Made by a program: the position numbers and the translations under genes. The notes beneath the pieces are model-generated. The model was not told the DNA's origin. It did no database searches and saw only the letters and a list, made by a program, of their open reading frames with translations. Source: Nocardia sp. CNY236 (GTDB taxonomy: Bacteria; Actinomycetota; Actinomycetes; Mycobacteriales; Mycobacteriaceae). Taken from it: a stretch of 64,000 bases of DNA. Positions within the stretch are counted from its first letter, which is position 1, and each line of letters starts with the position of its first letter. The DNA lies in contig NZ_AXVD01000014.1 of the NCBI RefSeq assembly GCF_000482385.1, positions 62,001 to 126,000 on the forward strand, written 5' to 3'. Below, one piece after another: positions 1 through 9,554 of this stretch.

Positions 1-1947
1 ATCCAAGAACTGGAATCCTTCTTCCGCGGTGCAGGCTGGAATGTCATCAAGGTGATCTGGGGACGCGAGTGGGATGCGTTGCTCGGCGCGGACCGCGACG
101 GCGCACTGGTGAACCTGATGAACAGCACTCCCGATGGGGACTACCAGACCTACAAGGCCAACGACGGTGCCTACGTGCGCGATCACTTCTTCGGTCGTGA
201 CCCGCGGACCAAAGCACTCGTGCAGAACCTGACCGATCGCGAGATCTGGAACCTCAAGCGTGGTGGCCACGACTACCGCAAGGTATACGCCGCCTACGCG
301 GCCGCTATGGCGCACACGGGACAGCCGACGGTGATCTTGGCCAAGACCATCAAGGGTTACACCCTCGGCAAGCACTTCGAGGGCCGCAATGCCACACACC
401 AGATGAAGAAACTCACGCTGGGGGACCTCAAAGATTTCCGCGACCTGCAGCGGATTCCGATCTCCGATGCGGAGTTGGAACGAGATCCGTACCTGCCGCC
501 GTACTACCACCCGGGCATGCAGGCGCGTGAGATCCAGTACATGCTCGACCGGCGCCGGGCGTTGGGCGGATTCTTGCCCGAGCGGCGCACTGTGGCAAAG
601 CCATTGCAACTCCCCGGCGACGAGGTGTATCGCAGTGTTCGCAAGGGCTCGGGCAAGCAGAGCGTGGCCACCACCATGGCCTTGGTGCGGCTGATGAAGG
701 AGTTGTTGCGGGACAAGGAGATCGGCAAGCGGATCGTCCCGATCATCCCCGACGAAGCACGGACGTTCGGGATGGACTCGTGGTTTCCTTCATTGAAGAT
801 CTACAACCGCGATGGCCAGTTGTACACCTCCGTCGACGCAGAGTTGATGCTTGCCTACAAAGAGAGCACCGTTGGGCAGATTCTGCACGAGGGCATCAAC
901 GAGGCAGGGTCGACCGCATCGTTCACCGCGGCGGGTACCTCGTATGCCACTCACGGTGAGCCGATGATTCCGCTCTACATCTTCTATTCGATGTTCGGAT
1001 TTCAGCGCACCGGTGACGGACTGTGGGCGGCGGCGGATCAACTCGCCCGCGGGTTCGTGCTCGGCGCTACTGCCGGGCGAACCACGCTGACCGGTGAGGG
1101 TTTGCAGCACAACGACGGGCACTCGGTGTTGCTCGCCTCGACCAATCCTGCTGTCGTGACCTATGATCCGGCGTTCGCGTTCGAGATTGCGCATATCGTG
1201 CGTGACGGCTTGCGCCGGATGTATGGCGGCGGCGCACCTGCCCCCAGCGCGGCGCCACTGCCGGGCGCCCGTCCCCCCGGTGGTCACGGCACGTTCGGCG
1301 GCGAGGACGTCTTCTACTACATCACCCTGTACAACGAGCCGTATCCGCAGCCGGCCGAACCGGACGAGTTGGACGTTGCCGGGCTGCTCGCGGGCATCTA
1401 CCTGTACAAGCGTGGAGGTGAGGGCACGGTGCGCGCCCAGATCATGGTGTCGGGTGTCACCATGCCGGATGGGCTGCGCGCACAGGCCATGCTCGAGCAG
1501 GAGTGGGGTGTGCAGTCGGATGTGTGGTCGGTCACGTCGTGGGGCGAGCTGCGCAAGCAGGCATTGGACAAGGAGATCGCTGCGCTGCGCAACCCCGCCG
1601 TCGAGCCGAGGGTTCCGTATGTGACCGAGGTCCTGTCGCGAGTCGACGGTCCGTATATCGCGGCAACCGACTGGATGCGCGCCGTGCCCGACCAGGTGCG
1701 CAAGTGGGTGCCCGGCGACTTCACCACACTCGGTACCGATGGTTTCGGTTTCTCCGACACCCGCCCCGCTGCGCGCCGGGTGTTCAATGTGGATGCACAG
1801 TCCATCGTTGTCGCAGCGCTCGCCGGACTGGTACGAGCCGGAAAGCTCGATCCGGCCGTCGTGGTCGAGGCCGCGGCGAAATATCGCATCGATGACGTCG
1901 ACGCCGCGCCGAAGCCGACGGCAAGCACAGAAGAACACCTCGCATAG
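1..1947 (+). CDS. aceE: Pyruvate dehydrogenase E1 component, homodimeric type (3' part)
   Basis: This is the C-terminal part (648 codons plus stop) of the thiamine-diphosphate E1 subunit that decarboxylates pyruvate in the pyruvate dehydrogenase complex. The reading frame is open from base 1, so the gene starts before the window. Visible segments fit AceE: the KTIKGYTLG region near the start of the fragment, a pyrimidine-binding domain with [12 protein letters not shown], and a C-terminal transketolase-like domain with [11 protein letters not shown]. The next gene begins 15 nt after the stop and lies in the same direction. The pair aceE plus PucR-type regulator followed by the FAS-II genes is the order seen in mycobacteria. 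The identification is firm; only the N-terminus is missing. Confidence 0.96.
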   Translation: MQELESFFRGAGWNVIKVIWGREWDALLGADRDGALVNLMNSTPDGDYQTYKANDGAYVRDHFFGRDPRTKALVQNLTDREIWNLKRGGHDYRKVYAAYAAAMAHTGQPTVILAKTIKGYTLGKHFEGRNATHQMKKLTLGDLKDFRDLQRIPISDAELERDPYLPPYYHPGMQAREIQYMLDRRRALGGFLPERRTVAKPLQLPGDEVYRSVRKGSGKQSVATTMALVRLMKELLRDKEIGKRIVPIIPDEARTFGMDSWFPSLKIYNRDGQLYTSVDAELMLAYKESTVGQILHEGINEAGSTASFTAAGTSYATHGEPMIPLYIFYSMFGFQRTGDGLWAAADQLARGFVLGATAGRTTLTGEGLQHNDGHSVLLASTNPAVVTYDPAFAFEIAHIVRDGLRRMYGGGAPAPSAAPLPGARPPGGHGTFGGEDVFYYITLYNEPYPQPAEPDELDVAGLLAGIYLYKRGGEGTVRAQIMVSGVTMPDGLRAQAMLEQEWGVQSDVWSVTSWGELRKQALDKEIAALRNPAVEPRVPYVTEVLSRVDGPYIAATDWMRAVPDQVRKWVPGDFTTLGTDGFGFSDTRPAARRVFNVDAQSIVVAALAGLVRAGKLDPAVVVEAAAKYRIDDVDAAPKPTASTEEHLA

Positions 1948-1962
1948 CGGAACATTGGACGG

Positions 1963-3297
1963 ATGGTGGACCGTAAACCGCCGCGGCCGCGGCGGATCTC
2001 CGACAGCTCTTCCGAGCACGAGGTGTATCTGCCGACGGGAGCGCTGTCTCCGAACCGGCAGACTCGTGACCCGCTTCCGGACACGCTGCTCAAGCGAGTG
2101 AAGCAGTTCTCTGGACGGCTCTCCACCGACGCGGTGGGCTCCATGCAGGATCGGTTGCCCTTCTTCGCCGATCTGGACGCCGCCCAGCGGGCCGGCGTCC
2201 AGATGCTGGTGCAGACCGCGGTGGTGAACTTCCTGGAATGGTTGCAGGATCCCGACAGCGACATCCGGTTCAGCCTGGACGCCTTCCAGGTGATTCCGCA
2301 GGATCTGGCGCGGCGACTGACACTGCGCCAGACCGTGGACATGGTCCGTGTCGCGATGGAGTTCTTCGAGCAGTGGTTGCCCGCGCTCGCACGCAACGAT
2401 CGGCAGTTGGTGGCGCTCACCGAGGCGGTGCTGCGCTACGGGCGGGAGCTCGGTTTCGCGGCGGCCTCGGTCTATGCCAGCGCCGCCGAGTCGCGCGGGG
2501 CGTGGGACACCAGGCTGGAGGCGTTGGTGGTCGATGCGGTGGTCCGGGGCGACACCGGTCCGGACATGCTGTCTCGAGCGGCCACATTGAACTGGGACGC
2601 CACCGCGCCGGCGACCGTATTGGTGGGCACGCCGCCTGGCGAGCAAGGCGTCTCCTCGGTGGGGGCGGTGCACTCGATCGCGGCGCGGCACGGTCGCGCT
2701 GCGCTGGCGGTGGTGCAGGGCACCCGCCTGGTGATGGTCGTGTCCGGGCATCTGGGCGACGGCTCGTATGCCTCCCCATTGCTGTCGGATCTGCTCGCCG
2801 AGGTGTTCTCGGATGGTCCAGTGGTGATCGGACCCACGACCCGCACGCTCGGCGCGGCACATGCGAGCGCGGTGGAGGCATTGGCCGGCATGGAGGCGGT
2901 GGTGGGTTGGCGCCGAGCGCCGCGACCTGTGCACGCGGCGGAACTACTGCCCGAACGCGCATTGTTGGGTGATCGCGCCGCCATCGATGCGTTGAACGAG
3001 TTCGTCGTGCTTCCGTTGACCACTGCGGGGGCATCGCTCGCGGACACACTCGATGCCTACCTCGATTGCGGCGGGGCAGTGGAGACGTGTGCGCGGCAGC
3101 TGTACGTCCATCCAAATACGGTTCGATACCGCCTCAAACGCATTGCCGAGATCACAGGTCGCGATCCGATGAATCCTCGGGATGCGTATGTGCTGCGAAT
3201 CGCCGCTACAGTAGGCCGTTTGACACGAATGCGTAACGAATCATCTACTCTGGCCCCAGAGGCCGCAGGGGTCGCACTGGGCCAAGACAGCTTGTAA
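1963..3297 (+). CDS. mabR: PucR/CdaR-family transcriptional regulator, MabR-like
   Basis: This 444-aa regulator has the PucR/CdaR layout. The C-terminal helix-turn-helix lies at about residues 370-430, with the typical run LDCGGAVETCARQLYVHPNT then VRYRLKRI. Its middle region resembles the GGDEF-like linker of this family. It sits between aceE and fabD, the position of M. tuberculosis Rv2242 (MabR), which regulates the FAS-II mycolate operon, and of the Streptomyces fabD activator FasR. By synteny and fold the likely role is control of the downstream fabD-acpM-kasA genes. A perfect palindrome lies just after this gene and before fabD, in the right place for its operator. Function as MabR is inferred from position and family, not shown by the sequence alone. 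Confidence 0.85.
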   Translation: MVDRKPPRPRRISDSSSEHEVYLPTGALSPNRQTRDPLPDTLLKRVKQFSGRLSTDAVGSMQDRLPFFADLDAAQRAGVQMLVQTAVVNFLEWLQDPDSDIRFSLDAFQVIPQDLARRLTLRQTVDMVRVAMEFFEQWLPALARNDRQLVALTEAVLRYGRELGFAAASVYASAAESRGAWDTRLEALVVDAVVRGDTGPDMLSRAATLNWDATAPATVLVGTPPGEQGVSSVGAVHSIAARHGRAALAVVQGTRLVMVVSGHLGDGSYASPLLSDLLAEVFSDGPVVIGPTTRTLGAAHASAVEALAGMEAVVGWRRAPRPVHAAELLPERALLGDRAAIDALNEFVVLPLTTAGASLADTLDAYLDCGGAVETCARQLYVHPNTVRYRLKRIAEITGRDPMNPRDAYVLRIAATVGRLTRMRNESSTLAPEAAGVALGQDSL

Positions 3298-3337
3298 CGC
3301 TTTTGAAGAATCGGTCGATCCGGCCGGGCCACGTGGA

Positions 3338-3360
3338 CTTTTGTGGGACTCCCACAAAAG
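3338..3360. promoter_or_regulatory. Perfect 11-bp palindrome upstream of fabD, candidate MabR operator
   Basis: Arms CTTTTGTGGGA (3338-3348) and TCCCACAAAAG (3350-3360) are exact reverse complements around one central base. The outer TTTTGT...ACAAAA halves stand out in this GC-rich DNA. The element lies 40 nt after the regulator's stop and 65 nt before the fabD start. It has no following T-run and only a one-base loop, so an operator is more likely than a terminator. Confidence 0.7.
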
Positions 3361-3425
3361 CGCCTCCCAACCTTCATTCGCGTCGACATCTCGTAGGGAT
3401 CGCCCCACAGTGTTTTCTTAGAGAC

Positions 3426-4340
3426 GTGATCGCGTTGCTCGCCCCCGGACAGGGCTCCCAGAAACCCGGCATGCTCGCGCCTTGGCTCGACCTTTCGGGT
3501 GCACAGGAGCGCCTCACGCTGTGGTCCAAGGCGTGTGGCCTGGATCTGGTCGGTCTCGGTACCACCGCCACCGCGGAGGAAATCACCGATACCGCTGTGA
3601 CGCAGCCGCTGGTGGTCGCCGCGGCATTGCTCGCGTTCTCCGAAATCGCACCTGACACGCTGCCCGCCGACACTGTCGTGGCCGGGCACTCCGTCGGTGA
3701 ACTCGCTGCGGCCGCGATCGCCGGTGTCATCTCTGCCGACGACGCGGTCCGGCTGGCCGCGATCCGCGGTGCGGAGATGGCCAAGGCGTGTGCACTGGAG
3801 TCCACCGGCATGTCCGCGGTGCTCGGCGGCGACGAGGATGCGGTGCTCGAGCGGCTGGTCGAACTGGACCTCGTTCCCGCCAATCGCAATGCGGTGGGAC
3901 AGATCGTGGCCGCCGGGCGACTGGATGCGCTGGCCGAACTCGCCGCGAATCCCCCCGACAAGGCTCGAGTGCGCTCGTTGCCGGTCGCGGGCGCCTTCCA
4001 CACGGCGTTCATGGCTCCCGCGCAGGATGCCGTGGCCGCGGCCATCGGTGAGATCACACCCGAGGAGCCGACCAAGACCTTGCTGTCGAATGCCGATGGC
4101 AAGCCCATCGCGTCCGGGCAGGACGCGATCGATAAGCTCGCTGCGCAGGTTACCCGCCCCGTCCGGTGGGACTTGTGCACCGAGACCGTCCGACAGGCCG
4201 GTGTCTCGGCTGTGGCCGAGTTGCCGCCGGCGGGCACGCTCGTCGGTATTGCGAAACGGGAGTTGAAAGGTACACCCACACTGGCCCTGAAGACCCCGCA
4301 GGACCTCCCCGCCTTGGCTGAGCTGACCACATCAGGCTAG
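3426..4340 (+). CDS. fabD: Malonyl-CoA:ACP transacylase
   Basis: FabD moves malonyl groups from CoA to the acyl carrier protein for FAS-II elongation in the cytoplasm. The GTG at 3426 gives a 304-aa protein that begins IALLAPGQGSQKPGM, the expected N-terminus of the family; the open frame further upstream does not look like FabD. The nucleophile motif AGHSVGE places the catalytic serine at about residue 89, and the conserved histidine is in GAFHTAFM near residue 194. It is followed by acpM after 128 nt, a gap that holds an imperfect hairpin around 4350-4400. Length and motifs match the mycobacterial enzyme. Confidence 0.95.
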   Translation: MIALLAPGQGSQKPGMLAPWLDLSGAQERLTLWSKACGLDLVGLGTTATAEEITDTAVTQPLVVAAALLAFSEIAPDTLPADTVVAGHSVGELAAAAIAGVISADDAVRLAAIRGAEMAKACALESTGMSAVLGGDEDAVLERLVELDLVPANRNAVGQIVAAGRLDALAELAANPPDKARVRSLPVAGAFHTAFMAPAQDAVAAAIGEITPEEPTKTLLSNADGKPIASGQDAIDKLAAQVTRPVRWDLCTETVRQAGVSAVAELPPAGTLVGIAKRELKGTPTLALKTPQDLPALAELTTSG

Positions 4341-4468
4341 CTTTCCCTCGCGGCCACGCAGCACTCTGTGCGGTCGCGTGCGAGCGGGCGGTACCTGTCG
4401 CCTTGCTCCATCCACCAAAAATCAGTAATCAGTAGAGCCCTACACAGTACCAAGAAGGGAGCCACGAA

Positions 4469-4771
4469 GTGGCCGCTCTGACCCAGGAACAAATCGTCGA
4501 GGAACTCGGCAAGATCATCGAAGAGGTCACCGGTATCGAGCCCTCCGAGGTGACGATCGAGAAGTCCTTCGTCGATGACCTGGATATCGATTCACTGTCC
4601 ATGGTCGAGATCGCGGTGCAGACCGAGGACAAGTATGGCGTGAAGATCCCCGACGAGGATCTTGCCAGCCTGAAGACGGTCGGTGACGCGGTCGCCTACC
4701 TCCAGAAACTCGAAGCTGAGAACGCCGAGGCGGCGGCTGAGCTCAAGGCCAAGTTCGACAACGCCGAGTAG
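4469..4771 (+). CDS. acpM: Meromycolate-type acyl carrier protein
   Basis: This 100-aa acidic protein is the FAS-II carrier that holds the growing chain. The phosphopantetheine attachment serine is Ser42 in [10 protein letters not shown]. Like mycobacterial AcpM it has a C-terminal extension beyond the usual ~78-aa ACP core, here an Ala/Glu-rich tail ending near FDNAE. The GTG start at 4469 is preceded by a GAAGGGA ribosome-binding site about 10 nt upstream. It lies between fabD and kasA, only 10 nt before the latter, so the two are surely co-transcribed. Confidence 0.95.
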   Translation: MAALTQEQIVEELGKIIEEVTGIEPSEVTIEKSFVDDLDIDSLSMVEIAVQTEDKYGVKIPDEDLASLKTVGDAVAYLQKLEAENAEAAAELKAKFDNAE

Positions 4772-4781
4772 GGCCGAATCC

Positions 4782-6032
4782 GTGACCACTCCTTCCACCT
4801 TGAACGGGAATTTCCCGAACGTCGTCGTCACCAGCTTGGCGGCGACCACGTCGATCGCGGGTGACGTCGATGCGACGTGGAAGGGACTTCTCAATGGCGA
4901 GAGCGGCATCGACGTTCTCGAGGATTCCTTCGTCGAGGAATACGATCTTCCAGTCCGCGTCGGCGGCCACTTGAAGGTCCGGCCGGAGACTCTGCTGTCC
5001 CGGGTCGAATGTCGGCGCATGGCCTACGTCGAGCAGCTCGCGACCGTACTCGGTCGCGAAGTGTGGCGCAACGCGGGCAGCCCCGATGTCGATCCGGAGC
5101 GGCTGGCTGTGGCCATCGGCACCGGAATCGGCGGCGGCGACGCCCTGATCGATTCCGTGGACAAGCTGAAGAACGGCGGCTACCGCAAGGTTTCGCCGTT
5201 GGCTGTGCAGATGATCATGCCCAATGGGCCATCGGCCGTTGTCGGCCTCGAACTCAAGGCGAAGGCAGGGGTGGTCACTCCGGTCTCGGCATGCTCGTCC
5301 GGCTCCGAGGCCATCGCCAACGCATGGCGGATGATCGCTCTGGGCGATGCCGATGTCGTCGTCACCGGTGGGGTCGAGGGCTTCATCGATGCGGTGCCGA
5401 TCGCGGCGTTCAGCATGATGCGGGCCATGAGTACCCGCAACGACGACCCGAAGGGCGCCTCGCGCCCGTTCGACAAGGATCGTGACGGTTTCGTCTTCGG
5501 TGAGGCGGGCGCACTCATGGTGCTCGAATCCGAGGAGCACGCGAAAGCTCGTGGCGCCACCATCCACGCCCGGCTGCTCGGGGCCGGCATCACCTCGGAT
5601 GGCTTCCACCTGGTCGCTCCCGACCCCACCGGCGATGGCGCGGCGCGCGCGATGACCCGGGCGATGCAGTCGGCAGGTTTGACCAAGAAGGACATCGGGC
5701 ATGTCAACGCGCATGCGACCGCCACGCCGATCGGTGATACCGCGGAGGCGAACGCGATCAACAAGTCGGTCGGAAATCATCCGTCGGTGTATGCGCCCAA
5801 GTCCGCGCTCGGCCACTCGATCGGAGCGGTGGGTGCGTTGGAATCGGTGTTGACCGTGCTCAGCATCCGGGACGGCATCGTGCCGCCGACGCTGAACCTC
5901 GAGCACCAGGATCCGCAAATCGACCTCGATGTCGTGAAGGGTGAAGCCCGCCGGCAAGAGATCGAGTACGCGATCAACAACTCCTTCGGATTCGGCGGCC
6001 ACAACGTGGCCCTCGCTTTCGGCCGCGCATAG
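4782..6032 (+). CDS. kasA: Beta-ketoacyl-ACP synthase, KasA type
   Basis: This condensing enzyme extends acyl-AcpM with malonyl-AcpM in mycolate precursor synthesis. With the GTG start at 4782 the protein is 416 aa, the length of M. tuberculosis KasA, and key residues fall at the same numbers: Cys171 in VSACSSGS and His311 in NAHATATP, followed by the conserved lysine/histidine motif KSALGHS near 340-345. The residue after His311 is Ala rather than the usual Gly. The open frame upstream of 4782 overlaps acpM and is not real coding. Only one kas gene is present; kasB, which follows kasA in mycobacteria, is absent. A strong hairpin follows the stop. Confidence 0.95.
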   Translation: MTTPSTLNGNFPNVVVTSLAATTSIAGDVDATWKGLLNGESGIDVLEDSFVEEYDLPVRVGGHLKVRPETLLSRVECRRMAYVEQLATVLGREVWRNAGSPDVDPERLAVAIGTGIGGGDALIDSVDKLKNGGYRKVSPLAVQMIMPNGPSAVVGLELKAKAGVVTPVSACSSGSEAIANAWRMIALGDADVVVTGGVEGFIDAVPIAAFSMMRAMSTRNDDPKGASRPFDKDRDGFVFGEAGALMVLESEEHAKARGATIHARLLGAGITSDGFHLVAPDPTGDGAARAMTRAMQSAGLTKKDIGHVNAHATATPIGDTAEANAINKSVGNHPSVYAPKSALGHSIGAVGALESVLTVLSIRDGIVPPTLNLEHQDPQIDLDVVKGEARRQEIEYAINNSFGFGGHNVALAFGRA

Positions 6033-6054
6033 CTGCTATCACGTGTACAACGCT

Positions 6055-6092
6055 CCTGGGCGGGTCGGCCACCGAATGGCGACCCGCCCAGG
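6055..6092 (+). terminator. Strong GC hairpin between kasA and accD6
   Basis: CCTGGGCGGGTCG(G)CC (6055-6070) pairs with GGCGACCCGCCCAGG (6078-6092) around a 7-nt loop, with one bulged G. It has no T-run, which is common for actinobacterial hairpin terminators. It begins 22 nt after the kasA stop and ends 57 nt before accD6, so it could end or attenuate the fabD-acpM-kasA transcript. Confidence 0.65.
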
Positions 6093-6149
6093 CGCTTATG
6101 GACGCAACCGTGGCAGGGGCACGTCCATCGAGATGAGGAGACCATTGCG

Positions 6150-7583
6150 ATGACTGTCATCGCTCCCGCGTTGCCGCAACGGACGACGCCCGATCCGCGC
6201 GATCCGCTCGGTCGACTGGAGCGTCTGTTCGATCACGGCACGATTCTCGCGCTCCACCCACGCGACAAATCCGGTGTGCTCGCTGCCATCGGCGAGGTGG
6301 ACGGCGTCCGCACCGTGGCCTACTGCTCGGATGCCACCATCATGGGTGGGGCGATGGGTGTGGCGGGCTGCAAGCACATCGTGGACGCCATCGATACGGC
6401 CATCGATTCCCGCACCCCGGTGATCGGGCTGTGGCACTCGGGTGGGGCGCGCCTGGCCGAAGGCGTCGAGGCGTTGCATGCCGTGGGGCAGGTGTTCGAA
6501 GCCATGGTCCGCGCATCCGGACTGGTTCCACAGCTCTCCGTCGTACTCGGCTTCGCCGCCGGCGGCGCCGCCTACGGTCCGGCGCTGACCGATCTGGTGA
6601 TCATGGCTCCAGAAGGCCGGGTCTTCGTGACCGGTCCGGACGTCGTGCGTAGCGTGACCGGCGAGGACGTGGACATGGCCACCCTGGGGGGGCCGCAGAC
6701 ACACGGCAAGAAGTCCGGCGTCACCCACATCGTCGCCCATGACGAGGCCGATGCGATACATCGCGCGCGCCGCCTGGTGTCGATGTTCGTCGAACAGGGT
6801 GAATTCGATCCGGTCGCAGCCGAGCACGGAGATGTCGATCTCCAGGCGATGCTGCCCGATTCGCCCAGGCGCGCCTACGACGTGCGACCGATCGTTCACG
6901 AGTTGCTCGACAATGTCGACGGCGAATCGACGTTCGAGGAGCTGCAAGGACTCTACGCTCGCAGTATCGTCACCGGCCTCGGTCGCCTCGGCGGCCGCAC
7001 AGTCGGGGTTCTGGCCAACAATCCGATCCGGCTCGGTGGTTGCCTGCATTCCGAAAGCGCGGAGAAGGCGGCACGATTCGTCCGGTTGTGCGACGCATTC
7101 GGTATTCCCTTGGTCGTGCTCACCGACGTTCCTGGGTATCTGCCCGGCGTCGGCCAGGAATGGGACGGGGTGGTCCGTCGCGGCGCGAAACTGTTGCACG
7201 CGTTCGCCGAGGCGCGCGTTCCACGGGTGACCCTGGTGACGCGCAAGATCTACGGTGGCGCCTACATCGCGATGAACTCCCGGGCTCTCGGTGCGACCGC
7301 GGTCTACGCGTGGCCGAATTCGGAAGTGGCGGTTATGGGCGCCAAGGCCGCGGTCGGCATTCTGCACAAAAAGGCCCTCGCCGCCGCACCGGACGATGAG
7401 CGCGAAGCGCTGCATGCACAGTTGACGGCCGAGCACGAGCGCATCGCGGGCGGCGTCGATCGCGCGGTGGAGATCGGCGTCGTGGACCAGGTGATCGATC
7501 CAGCGAAGACGCGCAGCATCATTGCCGCGGCACTGTCCGCGGCGCCTGTGCGAGCCAGCCACCACAAGAACATTCCCCTCTGA
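6150..7583 (+). CDS. accD6: Acyl-CoA carboxylase beta subunit (carboxyltransferase), AccD6 type
   Basis: This 477-aa carboxyltransferase transfers CO2 from biotin to acetyl- or propionyl-CoA, feeding malonyl-CoA to FAS-II. Both crotonase-like halves are visible: the N-half with HSGGARLAEGVEALHAVG and VLGFAAGGAAYGPALTDL, and the C-half with DVPGYLPGVGQEWDG and RKIYGGAYIAMNSRALGA. The ATG at 6150 has a good GAGGAG site about 10 nt upstream. It is the last gene of the FAS-II cluster, as in mycobacteria. The hairpin between kasA and this gene suggests it may also be expressed separately. Biotin carrier/carboxylase partner genes are not in the window. Confidence 0.94.
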   Translation: MTVIAPALPQRTTPDPRDPLGRLERLFDHGTILALHPRDKSGVLAAIGEVDGVRTVAYCSDATIMGGAMGVAGCKHIVDAIDTAIDSRTPVIGLWHSGGARLAEGVEALHAVGQVFEAMVRASGLVPQLSVVLGFAAGGAAYGPALTDLVIMAPEGRVFVTGPDVVRSVTGEDVDMATLGGPQTHGKKSGVTHIVAHDEADAIHRARRLVSMFVEQGEFDPVAAEHGDVDLQAMLPDSPRRAYDVRPIVHELLDNVDGESTFEELQGLYARSIVTGLGRLGGRTVGVLANNPIRLGGCLHSESAEKAARFVRLCDAFGIPLVVLTDVPGYLPGVGQEWDGVVRRGAKLLHAFAEARVPRVTLVTRKIYGGAYIAMNSRALGATAVYAWPNSEVAVMGAKAAVGILHKKALAAAPDDEREALHAQLTAEHERIAGGVDRAVEIGVVDQVIDPAKTRSIIAAALSAAPVRASHHKNIPL

Positions 7584-7653
7584 GTGATCTGCCTGCGGGC
7601 GCGGTATCGCTTCGAGGGCGCATACTGGCCGCCCAACGAGGCACAATCGTGCT

Positions 7654-9456
7654 ATGCCCGCCGAGAGGCGATACCGGTCGGCCAAGCAGAGGCGGGATCC
7701 GGCGCCTGCCGTCGCCGATCCCGCAGCCGGGGAGTGCAAACGGTTCGGCCGGCACTACACGCCGCCTGCACTGGCCCGGTTCCTCGCGCACCGTGTGGTA
7801 TCTCAGGCCGCGCCGTCGCAGGCGGGGGTTTTGCGCGTGCTCGATCCGGCGTGCGGCAACGGCGAACTGTTGTTGGCGGCGCACACCGAGGCGACCGCCC
7901 GGTTCCCGGGCATGAGACTGGTGCTGACCGGGTACGATCTCGACGCGCAGGCGATTGTGGCGGCACGCGAGCGGGCCGAGGCAGCCGGAGTGGCTGCCCG
8001 ATGGTATGCGGCAGACTTTCTCGCTGCCGGGACCCGGCTGACGCAGGGCTCGTTCGACGCGGTGATCACGAACCCGCCGTATGTCCGTACCCAGCAGCTC
8101 GGCGGGTCGACTGCGCACCTGCTACGCAGGCGATTCGGATTGCATGGACGGATCGACCTGACCCATCCGTTCGTGGCGACACTGCCCCGGTTGTTGGCCG
8201 GCGGCGGTGTGCTCGGCTTGTTGTGCGCCAACAGATTTCTCACTACCAAGGCCGGCGCGAACATTCGTGACCTGCTGCTGTCCGATCTGTCGCCGATCGA
8301 GCTGTACGACCTGGGGGATACCAAGCTGTTCGCCGCAGCAGTGCTTCCGGCGATCATCATTGCGCGGCGGGCCGACTATCGGGGTGGCTGTCGCTATATC
8401 TCGATCTATGAGACCGCTGGACGCCCGACGTGCGCGCTGAGTCTCTTCGACGCACTGGTCACGCAGCATCCTGCGACTGTTGGGCACAAGGGGCGCGTCT
8501 TCGCCATCGAGGCCGGCACGCTGCTGACCGGCGCAGAGTCGAGGGCGCGAGGTAGTGCGCCGCCGACGGCCCGAGGGCGACGGTCCACGCGCGACAGGGG
8601 CACCGCGCGCAGTGGCGGCGGGGCGTCCCTGCCACAGTGGGGCTGGCGGATGTCCCACGCGGCGGTCGATTCCTGGTTGGCGCGGGTCGAGGCGAGGACG
8701 TGGCGCACCTTCGGTGAGGTGGCACGCGTCCGCGTAGGGATCAAGACGACTGCCGACCGCATATTCATCTCCGACCGATGGGCCGACGCCGACCCCTGCC
8801 CCGAGCCCGAGTTGTTGCGTGCGTTGCTCACCCACCGCGAACTGGCACCCTGGCGGGCCACGTGTCGCCCCGATCTGCGCGTGCTCTACCCGTACGATCC
8901 GGCCCACGCGCGGCCTACACCGATCGATTTCGCCGACTTTCCCGCCGCGGCCGCGTACCTGTCGGCCAACAAGGAGGCGTTGGCCGGGCGCCGCTACCTC
9001 ATCGACAGTGGTCGAGCCTGGTTCGAGATCTGGGTCCCGCAGCGCCCGCGCTTGTGGCGGGAACCGAAGGTGGTTTTCCCGGACATCAGTGACCGCCCGC
9101 GTTTCGCCTTGGACCGCTCGGGTGCGGTGGTCAATGGCGACTGCTACTGGATTTCGCTGCCCGAACTGTCGCGCGTGCCGGTCGATGCTCTGCGGCTGGC
9201 CTATCTGCTGATGGGTGTGGCCAATTCGAGCTTCGGCGTGCGGTTCTACGACGTCAGTTGTGGCAATCGACTGTATTCGCACCGGCGGCGATGGACCACC
9301 GAGTATGTGTCGCGGATGCCGTTGCCCGACCCGACGCTGCCGCGTTCGGCAGCGGTGATCGACCTGGTTCGCGAGTTGATCGAGCACCACCCGCCCGACC
9401 GCGCTGCACTGGGTGAGTTGGACCGGCTCGTCGAGTCCGCGTTCGGCGTGCCCTGA
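7654..9456 (+). CDS. N6-adenine DNA methyltransferase, TaqI/Eco57I-like, without a nuclease partner
   Basis: This 600-aa protein has a gamma-type N6-adenine methyltransferase core: FxRHYTPPALARF near residue 30, the SAM-binding motif I DPACGNGE (~67-74), an acidic YDLDAQAI motif II, and the catalytic NPPY of motif IV (~140). The C-terminal half (about 330-600) looks like a target-recognition domain of the TaqI/Eco57I class, including the C-terminal YDVSCGNRLYS segment. Between them (about 289-327) is an Arg/Gly/Ser-rich, probably disordered insert. No nuclease motif is seen and no restriction gene lies beside it, so it may be an orphan methylase. Upstream CACAAT six bases before the ATG could be a leaderless -10. 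Target sequence cannot be read from the protein. Confidence 0.85.
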   Translation: MPAERRYRSAKQRRDPAPAVADPAAGECKRFGRHYTPPALARFLAHRVVSQAAPSQAGVLRVLDPACGNGELLLAAHTEATARFPGMRLVLTGYDLDAQAIVAARERAEAAGVAARWYAADFLAAGTRLTQGSFDAVITNPPYVRTQQLGGSTAHLLRRRFGLHGRIDLTHPFVATLPRLLAGGGVLGLLCANRFLTTKAGANIRDLLLSDLSPIELYDLGDTKLFAAAVLPAIIIARRADYRGGCRYISIYETAGRPTCALSLFDALVTQHPATVGHKGRVFAIEAGTLLTGAESRARGSAPPTARGRRSTRDRGTARSGGGASLPQWGWRMSHAAVDSWLARVEARTWRTFGEVARVRVGIKTTADRIFISDRWADADPCPEPELLRALLTHRELAPWRATCRPDLRVLYPYDPAHARPTPIDFADFPAAAAYLSANKEALAGRRYLIDSGRAWFEIWVPQRPRLWREPKVVFPDISDRPRFALDRSGAVVNGDCYWISLPELSRVPVDALRLAYLLMGVANSSFGVRFYDVSCGNRLYSHRRRWTTEYVSRMPLPDPTLPRSAAVIDLVRELIEHHPPDRAALGELDRLVESAFGVP

Positions 9457-9554
9457 CGACGCACTGATCGGGCGGACCGACCACCGCCGCGCATGGTCGC
9501 TGCGCCGATCTCGATGGCTGGCGTCGTGGATCGGCGACGAGGTGCGGATCGAGG

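Noticed and set aside
790..2934. Very long minus-strand open frame over aceE and the PucR gene
   Set aside because: It lies antisense to well-recognised genes, is rich in Arg/His as expected of GC-rich shadow frames, and has no recognisable domain.
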